DNA of 64,000 bases from Acinetobacter gandensis (GTDB lineage: Bacteria; Pseudomonadota; Gammaproteobacteria; Pseudomonadales; Moraxellaceae), in assembly GCF_001678755.1 (NCBI RefSeq), contig NZ_LZDS01000029.1, positions 62,001-126,000 on the forward strand. Reading direction: 5' to 3'. The position numbers and the translations under genes were made by a program. The notes under the pieces were generated by a model, which saw nothing but the letters and a program-made list of their open reading frames with translations, was not told the DNA's origin and did not search any database. Position 1 is the first letter of the stretch, and each line of letters begins with the position of its first letter. This document shows positions 56,348-64,000 of the stretch, in pieces.

Positions 56348-56541
56348 TCTGTATAAAAAATATTAAGCAAATTATTGTTTTTCAAGTCTTCATCCAATGT
56401 ATGAAATCATGGTTTAATCGGAAATAGTTGTTTCGCAATTGCGGATAAAACGCCTATTATTTCGGTTGTATGAAGCGTTGAAACAACATTTTTCAACCCC
56501 ACTTTTTACCGCATCCAGTGAATTGATCATCAGGGATTTTT

Positions 56542-57984
56542 ATGTCACAGGCGAATGCCAACAGCAAGCAAAATTCAACTTCAGCAGCAAAACCGACTGA
56601 ACAAGGTCAGCTGAAAGAGTTTCGTACCCCACCCCATAATCTTGCCATTGAACAAGCTGTACTAGCCGCACTTATGACTGTGGCTGAGTCTTTTGAGCAA
56701 GTGGGTGATGTGTTGACAGAAGCTGATTTTTATGCAACACGACATAAATATATTTTCCGAGCCATCGATCAATTATCGAAAGAAAATTCACCGTATGATG
56801 CTGTGCTGGTCAATGACTGGCTGATTAAACAAAACCTACTTGATGCTGCTGGTGGTGAAGAATATCTGATGCAATTGATGTCAGATTCCCCTTCAAGTTT
56901 CTATAACATTGAAACGTATGCAGCCAAAATTAAAGAGTTCTCAACCTTACGTAATATGATTAAGGTCAGCTCTGAAATTTTACAAAATGCCTATGACACC
57001 AAAGGTCGCACAGTTAGTGAAATTTTAGACTTAGCTGAAACCAATATTTTCTCTATTGCTGAACAACACAATAACAACGCCAAAGCCCAAGGGCCGAAAG
57101 CGATTAACTCAGTTGTTGCTAGTGTTTTTGATAAGTTAAATGAACTATCACAAACGGAAGGCAGTATTACCGGTTTAACCACTGGCTTCGTTGAACTCGA
57201 TAATAAAACTTCAGGTATGCAAGCAGGCGATTTAATTATTGTTGCCGCACGTCCATCTATGGGTAAAACGACTTTCGCCATGAACTTGGTTGAAAGTGTA
57301 TTGTTTAACAATAACTTACCCGCTCTGGTTTATTCAATGGAGATGCCAGCCGACTCCATTGCGATGCGTTTAATTTCCTCCTTTGGTCGTGTACATCAAG
57401 GGCATTTACGTGCTGGTAAAATGGATGCAGATGAATGGTCTAAAGTGACCAGTACCATCGTGCATTTACAAGAAAAGAACTTATACATTGATGACTCCTC
57501 AGCGCTACCGCCAACGGAAGTACGTGCTCGTGCTCGCCGTATTGCAAAAATGCATGGTGGTAAGCTCGGTTGCATCATGGTCGATTACTTACAGTTAATG
57601 AAAGTCCCAGGTATGGGTGATAACCGTGTCGGTGAGATTTCGGAAATTTCACGAAGCCTCAAAGCCTTAGCAAAAGAAATGAACTGCCCTGTTATTGCGC
57701 TGTCGCAGTTGAACCGATCACTGGAAAACCGCCCAAATAAACGTCCAGTCATGTCAGACTTACGTGAATCTGGTGCGATCGAGCAGGATGCCGATTTGAT
57801 CATGTTTATTTACCGTGACGAGGTATATAACAAAGAGTCAAAAGAAGCTGGTACAGCAGAAATTATTATTGGTAAACAACGTAACGGCCCAATTGGCTCT
57901 GTTCGTCTAGCCTTTGAAGGCCAATATACCAAATTTAGTAACCTCTCTCCTGAGTTTTATGCTCAGTATGATGATGAAGAGTAA
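56542..57984 (+). CDS. dnaB: Replicative DNA helicase DnaB
   Basis: This 480-residue hexameric helicase drives the replication fork 5' to 3'. The N-terminal primase-binding domain is PPHNLAIEQAVLAALM to about 165. Then come the RecA-like motor with Walker A ARPSMGKTTFAMN (near residue 238), YSMEMPADSIAMRL, Walker B-like IMVDYLQLM, and SDLRESGAIEQDADLIMFIYRDE. Length is normal and there is no intein insertion. A 20-residue Ser/Asn/Gln-rich N-terminal tail precedes the domain. alr follows after 48 bases. Confidence 0.97.
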   Translation: MSQANANSKQNSTSAAKPTEQGQLKEFRTPPHNLAIEQAVLAALMTVAESFEQVGDVLTEADFYATRHKYIFRAIDQLSKENSPYDAVLVNDWLIKQNLLDAAGGEEYLMQLMSDSPSSFYNIETYAAKIKEFSTLRNMIKVSSEILQNAYDTKGRTVSEILDLAETNIFSIAEQHNNNAKAQGPKAINSVVASVFDKLNELSQTEGSITGLTTGFVELDNKTSGMQAGDLIIVAARPSMGKTTFAMNLVESVLFNNNLPALVYSMEMPADSIAMRLISSFGRVHQGHLRAGKMDADEWSKVTSTIVHLQEKNLYIDDSSALPPTEVRARARRIAKMHGGKLGCIMVDYLQLMKVPGMGDNRVGEISEISRSLKALAKEMNCPVIALSQLNRSLENRPNKRPVMSDLRESGAIEQDADLIMFIYRDEVYNKESKEAGTAEIIIGKQRNGPIGSVRLAFEGQYTKFSNLSPEFYAQYDDEE

Positions 57985-58032
57985 AGACACTTCATCATCA
58001 ATTATCTCATCGACCCTGTAGGAGTATTTAGG

Positions 58033-59106
58033 GTGCGCCAAGCTACAGTTTATATTGATCAAGAAGCACTTCAATATAATTTAAACCGTGTCAAACAACT
58101 TGCCCCAACTGCTAAAATTGTAAGCATGGTAAAAGCCAATGCTTATGGACATGGAGTTAAAGACTGCTTAGCAGCCTTAAAAGACAGTGATGCCTTTGGT
58201 GTTGCCTGCCTAGAAGAAGCCTTAGAAATTCGTGAACTTGGTTATGAACAGCCAATTACACTGATTGAAGGGATTTTTTCAGATGATGAAATGCAAATCG
58301 TCATCGATAAAAAAATTGAATGTGTCGTGCACCACCAACAACAATTGGATTGGTTACGTGCCCATAAAGATGCCTATATTGCTCAAGGCTTAAAAGTTTG
58401 GGTCAAACTAAACAGCGGTATGAACCGCCTTGGTTTTAAAGTCCCTGAAATTATTGAAGTGATTAATTCACTTAAAGCCGAAGGCTTTACTTGTGTTCTG
58501 GCAATGCATTTTGCTAATGCGGATGCAGAAAACTACCCTTTGAATGATCAACAGCGTGATCAATTCTTACAGGTGAAAGAAGCATGTGCACCGATTATGG
58601 GTTCTTGCTGTAATTCAGCGGCGATTTTTAAATGGCCTGAATTAAACTTTGATTTTGTTCGCCCCGGTATCATGCTGTATGGTGCAACACCATTTGCAGA
58701 CAAGACTGTTGCTGAACTAGATCTAAAACCTGTAATGACATTTACTGCTGAAATTATTGCTTTAAATACCATTCAAGCCGGTGAGTCCGTTGGTTATGGC
58801 TCGACGTTTATTGCTGAACAAGAAATGCAACTCGCTATCGTTTCTATTGGCTATGGCGATGGATATCCTCGTGCTTTCCCGAAACAAAACTATGTTTCGA
58901 TTAACGGGCAACAAACTCGTTTGATTGGTCGTGTAGCAATGGACATGATTGCTATTGATGTGACCCATATCAATGCACCGATTGGTACAGAAGTTGAACT
59001 ATGGGGCAAAGAGCGCTTAGTCGACGATGTAGCTGAAGCTAATGGTACGATTGGATACGAATTACTTTGCCGTATGAGTGCACGTCCTGTCCGCAAACTG
59101 GCATAA
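58033..59106 (+). CDS. alr: Alanine racemase
   Basis: This 357-residue PLP enzyme makes D-alanine for peptidoglycan. The PLP lysine is K34 in MVKANAYGHG, and the catalytic tyrosine is in SIGYGDGYPRAF near residue 275. It starts at a GTG behind TAGGAG. The position after dnaB is common in gammaproteobacteria. It ends at a two-way terminator. Confidence 0.96.
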   Translation: MRQATVYIDQEALQYNLNRVKQLAPTAKIVSMVKANAYGHGVKDCLAALKDSDAFGVACLEEALEIRELGYEQPITLIEGIFSDDEMQIVIDKKIECVVHHQQQLDWLRAHKDAYIAQGLKVWVKLNSGMNRLGFKVPEIIEVINSLKAEGFTCVLAMHFANADAENYPLNDQQRDQFLQVKEACAPIMGSCCNSAAIFKWPELNFDFVRPGIMLYGATPFADKTVAELDLKPVMTFTAEIIALNTIQAGESVGYGSTFIAEQEMQLAIVSIGYGDGYPRAFPKQNYVSINGQQTRLIGRVAMDMIAIDVTHINAPIGTEVELWGKERLVDDVAEANGTIGYELLCRMSARPVRKLA

Positions 59107-59120
59107 ATGAATCATGCTTA

Positions 59121-59150
59121 AAAAAGCCCAGAATCTGTTCTGGGCTTTTT
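59121..59150. terminator. Two-way terminator between alr and the BLUF gene
   Basis: AAAAAGCCCAGAA, loop TCTG, TTCTGGGCTTTTT; symmetric A and T runs. Confidence 0.9.
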
Positions 59151-59153
59151 TAT

Positions 59154-59576
59154 TTAGGCAGCTTCATCAGGCTGTGCATCATATAAATACGCTACAAATG
59201 CTTCTACCTGATCAGGATTTAAAGCAAATGGTCTAAATTTATCCTGCCCTTGTTCATGCAAATACTGAAGCGCATGGCTGCTTCTGCTAACATATTTCAT
59301 CGACCAGTCTGCAAAATGTGTTTGATCAATGGTCTTTAATCCATAGATCATAATCTCCCGATGTCGAGAATCTTTTCGCAGCTTTTCCACAAGCAACTCA
59401 AGCACTGGATCTTCACCTTCCAAACACTGAAAAAAGTAGCCATCTGCGTAGTACAGCACCCCTGTAATTGCGTTGCGATAGTTAAAATCCCGTGCTTCAC
59501 TGAGTATATTTCTTAAATCTTCCAGCAATGTTATAGAAGATGATGTTGAACAGCTTACATAACAGAGTTGCTTCAT
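59154..59576 (-). CDS. BLUF-domain blue-light photoreceptor
   Basis: This photoreceptor has 140 residues from ATG 59574-59576 (GAGGG upstream); a frame 15 codons longer is less likely. The BLUF fold fills residues 1-95: MKQLCYVSCSTSS, NAITGVLYYADGYFFQCLEG, ADWSMKYV. The flavin-switch residues are present: Tyr6, Asn32, Gln50, Trp91 and Met93, the same spacing as in the short BLUF proteins PixD and BlsA. No output domain is fused, so it probably signals by binding a partner, as BlsA does in A. baumannii. It lies next to but reads in line with the Anbu cluster, about 100 bases downstream. Confidence 0.92.
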   Translation of the reverse strand: MKQLCYVSCSTSSSITLLEDLRNILSEARDFNYRNAITGVLYYADGYFFQCLEGEDPVLELLVEKLRKDSRHREIMIYGLKTIDQTHFADWSMKYVSRSSHALQYLHEQGQDKFRPFALNPDQVEAFVAYLYDAQPDEAA

Positions 59577-59674
59577 GATTAAACTGCCCTCATCTTTATT
59601 TATCCCGAAAAAAAACTGCATTGGAACTATCGGATTCTAATACAGTTTTAACATAGCATTAGTCAGTAAATAAA

Positions 59675-60409
59675 TTAATTAAAATAATCTTCTGTCGGTT
59701 TAGCCAATTCAATTAGTCCCTGCCGCAACGCTTCAGACCAACCTTTGCTGATCATTGTGAAGTAAGGATCTTCTTCATAAATACGTTTGCCATTTGGCAT
59801 TTCAAGGCTATCTTTTTTATAGATCAACGCATCTAAAGGCATTCCAACTGATACATTTGAGCGAATTGTTGAATCAAAGGAAATTAAACTACATCGCATT
59901 GCCTCATCTAGGGGCATATCGTATCGCAACGTCCGATCTAAAATCGGTTTTCCATATTTACTTTCACCAATTTGGAAATAAGGCGTATCTGATGTAGCAC
60001 AAATAAAATTACCTTGCGGGTAAATGTTATAAAGCTGCATTTCTGCACCCTGAATTTGCCCACCGACCAATAAGCTACAATAGTAATTACTCTGTTCAAG
60101 CGTATCTGAGGTTACATCGGCAATCACCTTTTTTAAGGTATGCCCCACCAATTCAGCCACTTCGAACATGGTATTTACACTGTATAAATTTGGCTCTTGC
60201 TTCACTTCAAGTTGATTTTTTAAATGTCCGATGACCGCTTGTGTTGTCGCTAAATTACCCGAGGTTTGTATGGCAATAAAACGCTCGCCAGGCACCCCAA
60301 AAGTATATAATTTACGAAAAACAGAAATATGATCAACACCTGCATTGGTACGTGTATCACTAATAAATACCATGCCATCCTGTAAACGTAATGCACAACA
60401 ATAAGTCAT
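59675..60409 (-). CDS. Anbu-type proteasome-like peptidase
   Basis: This 244-residue Ntn hydrolase starts MTYCCALRLQDGMVFISDTRTNAGVDHISVFRKLY. After Met removal Thr becomes the N-terminal nucleophile; Asp18 and Lys33 (counting Met) stand where proteasome Asp17 and Lys33 do. FGVPGERFIAIQTSGNLATTQAVIG and the C-terminal half match the Anbu (ancestral beta) family, self-assembling relatives of HslV. It is the last of four leftward genes (ATP-grasp, alpha-E, transglutaminase-like, Anbu), a set known to recur together across proteobacteria. AGAGGGAA precedes the ATG. The substrate is unknown; it is likely linked to the peptide or tag made by its neighbours. Confidence 0.9.
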   Translation of the reverse strand: MTYCCALRLQDGMVFISDTRTNAGVDHISVFRKLYTFGVPGERFIAIQTSGNLATTQAVIGHLKNQLEVKQEPNLYSVNTMFEVAELVGHTLKKVIADVTSDTLEQSNYYCSLLVGGQIQGAEMQLYNIYPQGNFICATSDTPYFQIGESKYGKPILDRTLRYDMPLDEAMRCSLISFDSTIRSNVSVGMPLDALIYKKDSLEMPNGKRIYEEDPYFTMISKGWSEALRQGLIELAKPTEDYFN

Positions 60410-60427
60410 CTTTTTCCCTCTAAATGA

Positions 60428-61207
60428 TTAACAGCCCAACACCTGAACAATTGAGTTCATTGACTCAACGCCGCCTTTATCACGTACACCGCGTACAGGA
60501 GCTACATCCCAGTAATCCCGTCCAACAGCAACATAAATGTGTGATTGTGGTGTAAACAACTGATTACTTGTATCAAAACAATACCATGTATCATCTAAAT
60601 ACGCTTCTACCCATGCATGACTCGCAAGGTGAGCCATATGTGGTACATATAAATAACCGGATACATAACGTGCAGGAATACCTAAATATTTACACATCGC
60701 TATCATGACATGGCTATGATCCTGACATACCCCCTGACGACGCTGAAAAGCCTCAATAGCTGACGTATGTACAGACGTTTGATTTGAGACATAAGGAATA
60801 TGCTCCAAAATTGCCTCAGATAAACGAATGAGGTTGGCACGATTGATTCTAGGCACATAACAATCGGCGAAACTTTTCATGTCTGTATCACACATGGTGC
60901 TTAAAGTAGGCTGTAAAAAGAGATTTGGATTGAGGTCATCCTGTACCCCTTCAGGCTTATTGGGATTCATTTCCACAATTCCTTGCGCCATGATGGTCAT
61001 CTGCTGATATGGCTTACGTTGAGTTGTGGTCAACCACACATTACGAAATGCATCCAGTTTCATTTCACGCACGCCTGGTACACTCACATCCCAATGTTTG
61101 ACACATTGATGTGAATTGGTTGATGGCGTCATTTTGATGTATTGAATACTGCTATTTACCAGATCACTGTAAAAATAATGTGTTTGATGGTTAACCATTA
61201 ATTTCAT
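60428..61207 (-). CDS. Transglutaminase-like cysteine peptidase family protein
   Basis: This 259-residue protein has the bacterial transglutaminase-like layout: an N-terminal beta domain (MKLMVNHQTHYFYSDLVNSSIQYIKMTP) and the catalytic core with Cys161 in RRQGVCQDHSHVMIA, His197 in ASHAWVEAY and Asp212 in CFDTSNQ. The triad is complete. Bacterial members are usually proteases or amidases rather than crosslinkers. Its ATG overlaps the alpha-E stop by 4 bases (ATGA), so the two are translationally coupled; Anbu follows 18 bases later. Confidence 0.92.
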   Translation of the reverse strand: MKLMVNHQTHYFYSDLVNSSIQYIKMTPSTNSHQCVKHWDVSVPGVREMKLDAFRNVWLTTTQRKPYQQMTIMAQGIVEMNPNKPEGVQDDLNPNLFLQPTLSTMCDTDMKSFADCYVPRINRANLIRLSEAILEHIPYVSNQTSVHTSAIEAFQRRQGVCQDHSHVMIAMCKYLGIPARYVSGYLYVPHMAHLASHAWVEAYLDDTWYCFDTSNQLFTPQSHIYVAVGRDYWDVAPVRGVRDKGGVESMNSIVQVLGC

Positions 61208-61806
61208 ATATTCACCTCAAATAGGTTTTGAATATAGTCACTAAAATGATAAAAATTTTGACTATTTGGCTCAGCTTTTAATTTTAACCATGCGTCATCT
61301 AAACTATCCCAACCTTGTGAAACTAATGCACTCACAATATGTTCAATTTTAGATAGTGTCGTTTGCGTATCCTGATGCATACGAAGTTGACGATCAAATT
61401 GTTCTAAGCACTGCCCCAAACTAAAAAATAAAAATACATCTTCAGATTCAGTTTCTAAAACCTCTTGGCATTCATTGACAACATCACAGATATAACCAGG
61501 ATTATCACTGGCATTTCGAATAAGCTGATTCAATTCCGCATAACTTTTTGCAGAAAGCACTCCACGCAAGTCCTGAATATTGCCACGCGCACATTCAAAT
61601 TGACTGGAAAATGATGCTGGCTGTTCTGGATTCAAAACCAGCTCATTGAGAGAAGCCGCATCAAAAGCAGGTAAGCAAAATGCATGCGCATAATTGACTG
61701 CATCATCAGACGTTTGAAACGGAAATAAACTGCACAAATATTGTGTACGCGTTAAATAACGACCTAACCAAAAAATATGTTCAGCGTTACTATTTAATAA
61801 AATCAT
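61204..61806 (-). CDS. Alpha-E domain protein
   Basis: This 200-residue, all-helical protein of the alpha-E family begins MILLNSNAEHIFWLGRYLTRTQYLCSL, the family's typical NA-x3-WLGRYLER-type motif, and ends with DYIQNLFEVNI. Glu and Arg residues in the motif may form an active or binding site. It is about 100 residues shorter than the commonest members. It is always found with circularly permuted ATP-grasp proteins; the biochemical role is unknown. A strong AAGGAG site is present, and it overlaps the transglutaminase gene. Confidence 0.85.
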   Translation of the reverse strand: MILLNSNAEHIFWLGRYLTRTQYLCSLFPFQTSDDAVNYAHAFCLPAFDAASLNELVLNPEQPASFSSQFECARGNIQDLRGVLSAKSYAELNQLIRNASDNPGYICDVVNECQEVLETESEDVFLFFSLGQCLEQFDRQLRMHQDTQTTLSKIEHIVSALVSQGWDSLDDAWLKLKAEPNSQNFYHFSDYIQNLFEVNI

Positions 61807-61831
61807 CGTGTTGCTCCTTATTTTGGAGTTC

Positions 61832-63385
61832 TTATGAGCGTAAATCGTCTACGACCCATGTATCCTTAATGCCGCCACCTTGCGATGAATTCACGACCAG
61901 TGAACCTGCTTGCATTGCGACACGCGTCAAACCACCTGGCACAATTTCAGTGCGATATGGAGAACTCAAGACAAACGGTCGAAGATCAATATGACGTTCT
62001 GAAATACCTGCCTCACATAAAGTCGGGCTGACAGACAAATCCAATGTCGGTTGGGCAATATATAAATGCGGTGCTGCAACGACTTTATCTTTAAATAGAT
62101 TCACTTCTTGTGCTGATGCTTGTGGGCCAATCAGCATGCCATAACCACCCGAACCCTGTGCTTCTTTCACCACAAGTTGTTCCATGTTGGCCAAAACATA
62201 ATCTAAATCATGCTGCTCGCGACACTGATAGGTTGGCACATTCTTTAAAATAGCTTTTTCACCTAAATAGAAATGAATCATTTTATCGACATACGGATAA
62301 ATCGATTTATCATCTGCAACGCCCGTACCCGGCGCATTGGCAATAACCACATTATGGTGCATATAAGCTGACATGAGTCCTGCTACACCCAATGTACTGT
62401 CAGGTTTAAAACATAACGGGTCAAGAAAAGCATCATCCACACGACGATAAATTACATCAACTTGTTGTCGACCTTTGACTGTTTTCACATAAACCTTATC
62501 GTTTTCTACATAAAGGTCACGTGATGTCACTAAGGGAACATCCATTTCTCTTGCCAAGAACGCATGTTCATAATATGCACTGTTATAGCGACCGGGTGTT
62601 AAGACAACAATAAACGGATTATCTACATAAGCATTTTCAGCTAAAATTTCACGCAGTAACTGTGGGTACTGCTCAATACCCATGATATTGCTTTGCTGAC
62701 ACAGCTCAGGCATTAATTTTTGACTGATTTTGCGGCTTTCTAACATATAAGACACACCCGATGGGGTTCTTAAATTATCTTCTAGAACGTAAAATTCGCC
62801 TTTATTGTCACGAATAATATCAATTCCACTGATTTGGCTATAAATTTTGCCCTTTAAAGAATGCTTATACATTTGTGGTTGATAGGCTTCATGGGTTAAC
62901 ACTTGTAGTTCAGAAATAATCCCCGCTTTTAAAATATCTTGCTGATGATAAACATCATGTAAAAATAAATTTAACGCCTTTATCCGCTGCGCACAGCCCA
63001 AAGCTAAATTATTCCATTCTTTACGTGCCATCACACGTGGAATTAAATCGTAAGGAATCGTACGCTCTATACCTTCATCTTCACCATAAACCGTAAAAGT
63101 AATACCCTCATAAAGAAAATGTTGTTTCGCCACTTGATTTAGCTGTTTGAGCTCTTCCAAAGTATGATGTGATAACCACTGTTCAAGTTGTTGGGCAGTT
63201 GTAGTACTCAATGCCTTGTTGTCACGTATTTCATTAAAAAAATTTGAATTGAGTTGATCAAACAGCGCATACCCTCGTGCTACTGGTGATGTTCTTAGTG
63301 CAAGTGCTGTCGTAAAATGACCGCCAAGCTCCACCCCCAAACCCTCAATTCCATCCGAAGTTGTATTACGGTTCTCTTTCAGCAT
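61832..63385 (-). CDS. Circularly permuted type 2 ATP-grasp protein
   Basis: The protein has 517 residues from ATG 63383-63385, with GGAG six bases upstream; a 21-codon longer frame is not supported. Core motifs are LFLHDVYHQQDILKAGII, GIDIIRDNKGEFYVLEDNLRTPSGVSYMLESR (metal-binding ED-N), VIYRRVDDAFLDPLCF, and VVKEAQGSGGYGMLIGP. The C-terminal arginine region is ISERHIDLRPFVLSSPYRTEIVPGGLTRVAMQAGSLVVNSSQGGGIKDTWV. Family members resemble amino acid or peptide ligases (glutathionylspermidine synthase-like). It is the first gene of the four-gene cluster and probably makes an amide bond in an unknown peptide. Confidence 0.92.
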   Translation of the reverse strand: MLKENRNTTSDGIEGLGVELGGHFTTALALRTSPVARGYALFDQLNSNFFNEIRDNKALSTTTAQQLEQWLSHHTLEELKQLNQVAKQHFLYEGITFTVYGEDEGIERTIPYDLIPRVMARKEWNNLALGCAQRIKALNLFLHDVYHQQDILKAGIISELQVLTHEAYQPQMYKHSLKGKIYSQISGIDIIRDNKGEFYVLEDNLRTPSGVSYMLESRKISQKLMPELCQQSNIMGIEQYPQLLREILAENAYVDNPFIVVLTPGRYNSAYYEHAFLAREMDVPLVTSRDLYVENDKVYVKTVKGRQQVDVIYRRVDDAFLDPLCFKPDSTLGVAGLMSAYMHHNVVIANAPGTGVADDKSIYPYVDKMIHFYLGEKAILKNVPTYQCREQHDLDYVLANMEQLVVKEAQGSGGYGMLIGPQASAQEVNLFKDKVVAAPHLYIAQPTLDLSVSPTLCEAGISERHIDLRPFVLSSPYRTEIVPGGLTRVAMQAGSLVVNSSQGGGIKDTWVVDDLRS

Positions 63386-63645
63386 AGCAACTCCACGTTT
63401 CTTGTAATCTATTGTAAATAAGATTAAGCAATAAACATGCCACGGCATTACACACAGCTCATCTGTTTATTTATGCATCAAATTCAGTAAGGGGTACAGC
63501 ATCAAACTGCTCAAGATGTTTCTAAATGCTTTAGCAGCGTCAAAGCTTATTTTTTAATTTCAAGACTTGCGAAACACATGAAGATTCCATATTGTGTCCA
63601 ACAGCATCATTTTATTCATTTCAAGATCAGTTCAAGTTTGAGATT
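63386..63645. other. Divergent promoter region
   Basis: About 260 bases between the leftward ATP-grasp cluster and the rightward WYL-type regulator. No clear operator palindrome was seen. The arrangement makes the regulator a candidate controller of the cluster. Confidence 0.4.
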
Positions 63646-64000
63646 ATGTCTTCACAAGAAAAAGAAACGTCGAATAGCCTCTATCGCCAGTGGCAAATTC
63701 TTTCACGATTATCCACAGGTAAGTGGATGGGAACACGTGAACTACAGGAAATCCTAAATCGCGAAGGCATTGATATTAGCCTGCGCACCATCCAACGTGA
63801 TTTAAATCAAATTTCGCTTCGCTTCCCTATTGAAAGCAGTAAAACCACACCTCAAGGCTGGCGTTGGCGCTCAGATGCTCCAATTCAGAGTTTGCCGCAT
63901 ATGACTAGTTCGCAAGCGGTTACATTCATGATGGTAGAAGAACATCTCAAACATTTACTACCACCGAGTCTCATTGAAGAGATGAATCCTTGGTTCGATT
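63646..64000 (+). CDS. HTH/WYL-type transcriptional regulator, N-terminal part
   Basis: From ATG 63646 the frame stays open to the window end (118 codons). It begins MSSQEKETSNSLYRQWQILSRLSTGKWMGTRELQEIL, followed by the recognition region DISLRTIQRDLNQIS and GWRWRSDAP, the DeoR-like winged helix seen at the start of WYL-domain regulators. The ligand-binding WYL part lies outside the window. It is divergent from the ATP-grasp/Anbu cluster. Confidence 0.8.
   Translation, partial: MSSQEKETSNSLYRQWQILSRLSTGKWMGTRELQEILNREGIDISLRTIQRDLNQISLRFPIESSKTTPQGWRWRSDAPIQSLPHMTSSQAVTFMMVEEHLKHLLPPSLIEEMNPWFD

Noticed and set aside
56542..57984. Intein in dnaB
   Set aside because: The gene has normal length, and the P-loop and DnaB motifs are uninterrupted.
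1..64000. CRISPR array, tRNA genes, insertion sequences or prophage genes
   Set aside because: No regularly spaced repeats, tRNA cloverleaf with CCA end, transposase or phage structural gene was found on either strand.

Overview
The window reads as a chromosomal segment of an Acinetobacter-like gammaproteobacterium (Moraxellaceae). The support is a base composition that looks near 40% GC, a UmuD-type regulator directly in front of umuC, a long TamA-TamB pair, the cyoABCDE operon, the order rpsF-rpsR-rplI-dnaB-alr, and many A-tailed and T-tailed hairpin terminators. No tRNA, rRNA, insertion sequence, prophage or CRISPR array was seen.

Layout. 1-3.5 kb: the start of a glutamate/sodium symporter gene (gltS), a small gene broken by an in-frame TGA, and an AT-rich 723-codon AAA/ABC-type ATPase gene that looks acquired. 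3.5-7.3 kb: acnB, a small conserved protein and a small lipoprotein. 7.6-11.2 kb: DNA damage and repair genes (UmuD-like regulator, umuC, xseA, xseB). 11.3-18.6 kb: tamB and tamA. 18.7-27.3 kb: LplT-like transporter, coq7, membrane proteins, folB/folK, a UbiB-family kinase, moeB-like gene, and a TetR regulator facing a Bcr/CflA drug transporter. 27.4-32.6 kb: an acyl-CoA catabolic group (acyl-CoA synthetase, acyl-CoA dehydrogenase, SDR dehydrogenase) with a divergent AraC regulator; a row of stem-loops carrying ACA-GGA loop motifs lies inside it. 33.5-35.3 kb: a sulfonate-type substrate-binding protein and permease without an ATPase gene. 35.4-37.3 kb: prfA-prmC. 37.7-39 kb: two glycine-zipper paralogues. 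39-42.6 kb: a luciferase-family oxidoreductase behind two matching palindromes, a TGA-interrupted yiaA-type gene, a degenerate monooxygenase-like protein and a gene-poor AT-rich stretch. 42.6-46 kb: ppsR and ppsA, divergent. 46-52 kb: an RDD/GYF membrane protein and cyoABCDE, preceded by a striking 24-bp hairpin. 52.1-55.1 kb: two adjacent genes, each broken by what looks like one missing base. 55.2-59.1 kb: rpsF, rpsR, rplI, dnaB, alr. 59.2-63.4 kb: a BLUF photoreceptor gene and a four-gene cluster (ATP-grasp, alpha-E, transglutaminase-like, Anbu-type proteasome-like peptidase). The window ends inside a WYL-type regulator.

The most interesting candidates are: (1) the Anbu/ATP-grasp/alpha-E/transglutaminase cluster, a family-level predicted but functionally open peptide synthesis and degradation system; (2) the stem-loop array at 30521-30612, whose loops match the CsrA/RsmA recognition motif; (3) the AAA ATPase with a variant P-loop beside acnB, a possible defence gene; (4) paired ATATCG-N8-CGATAT operators before the flavin oxidoreductase; (5) the long hairpin before cyoA. 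Four otherwise intact genes are each broken by a single lesion, which is either real decay or base-level sequence error.
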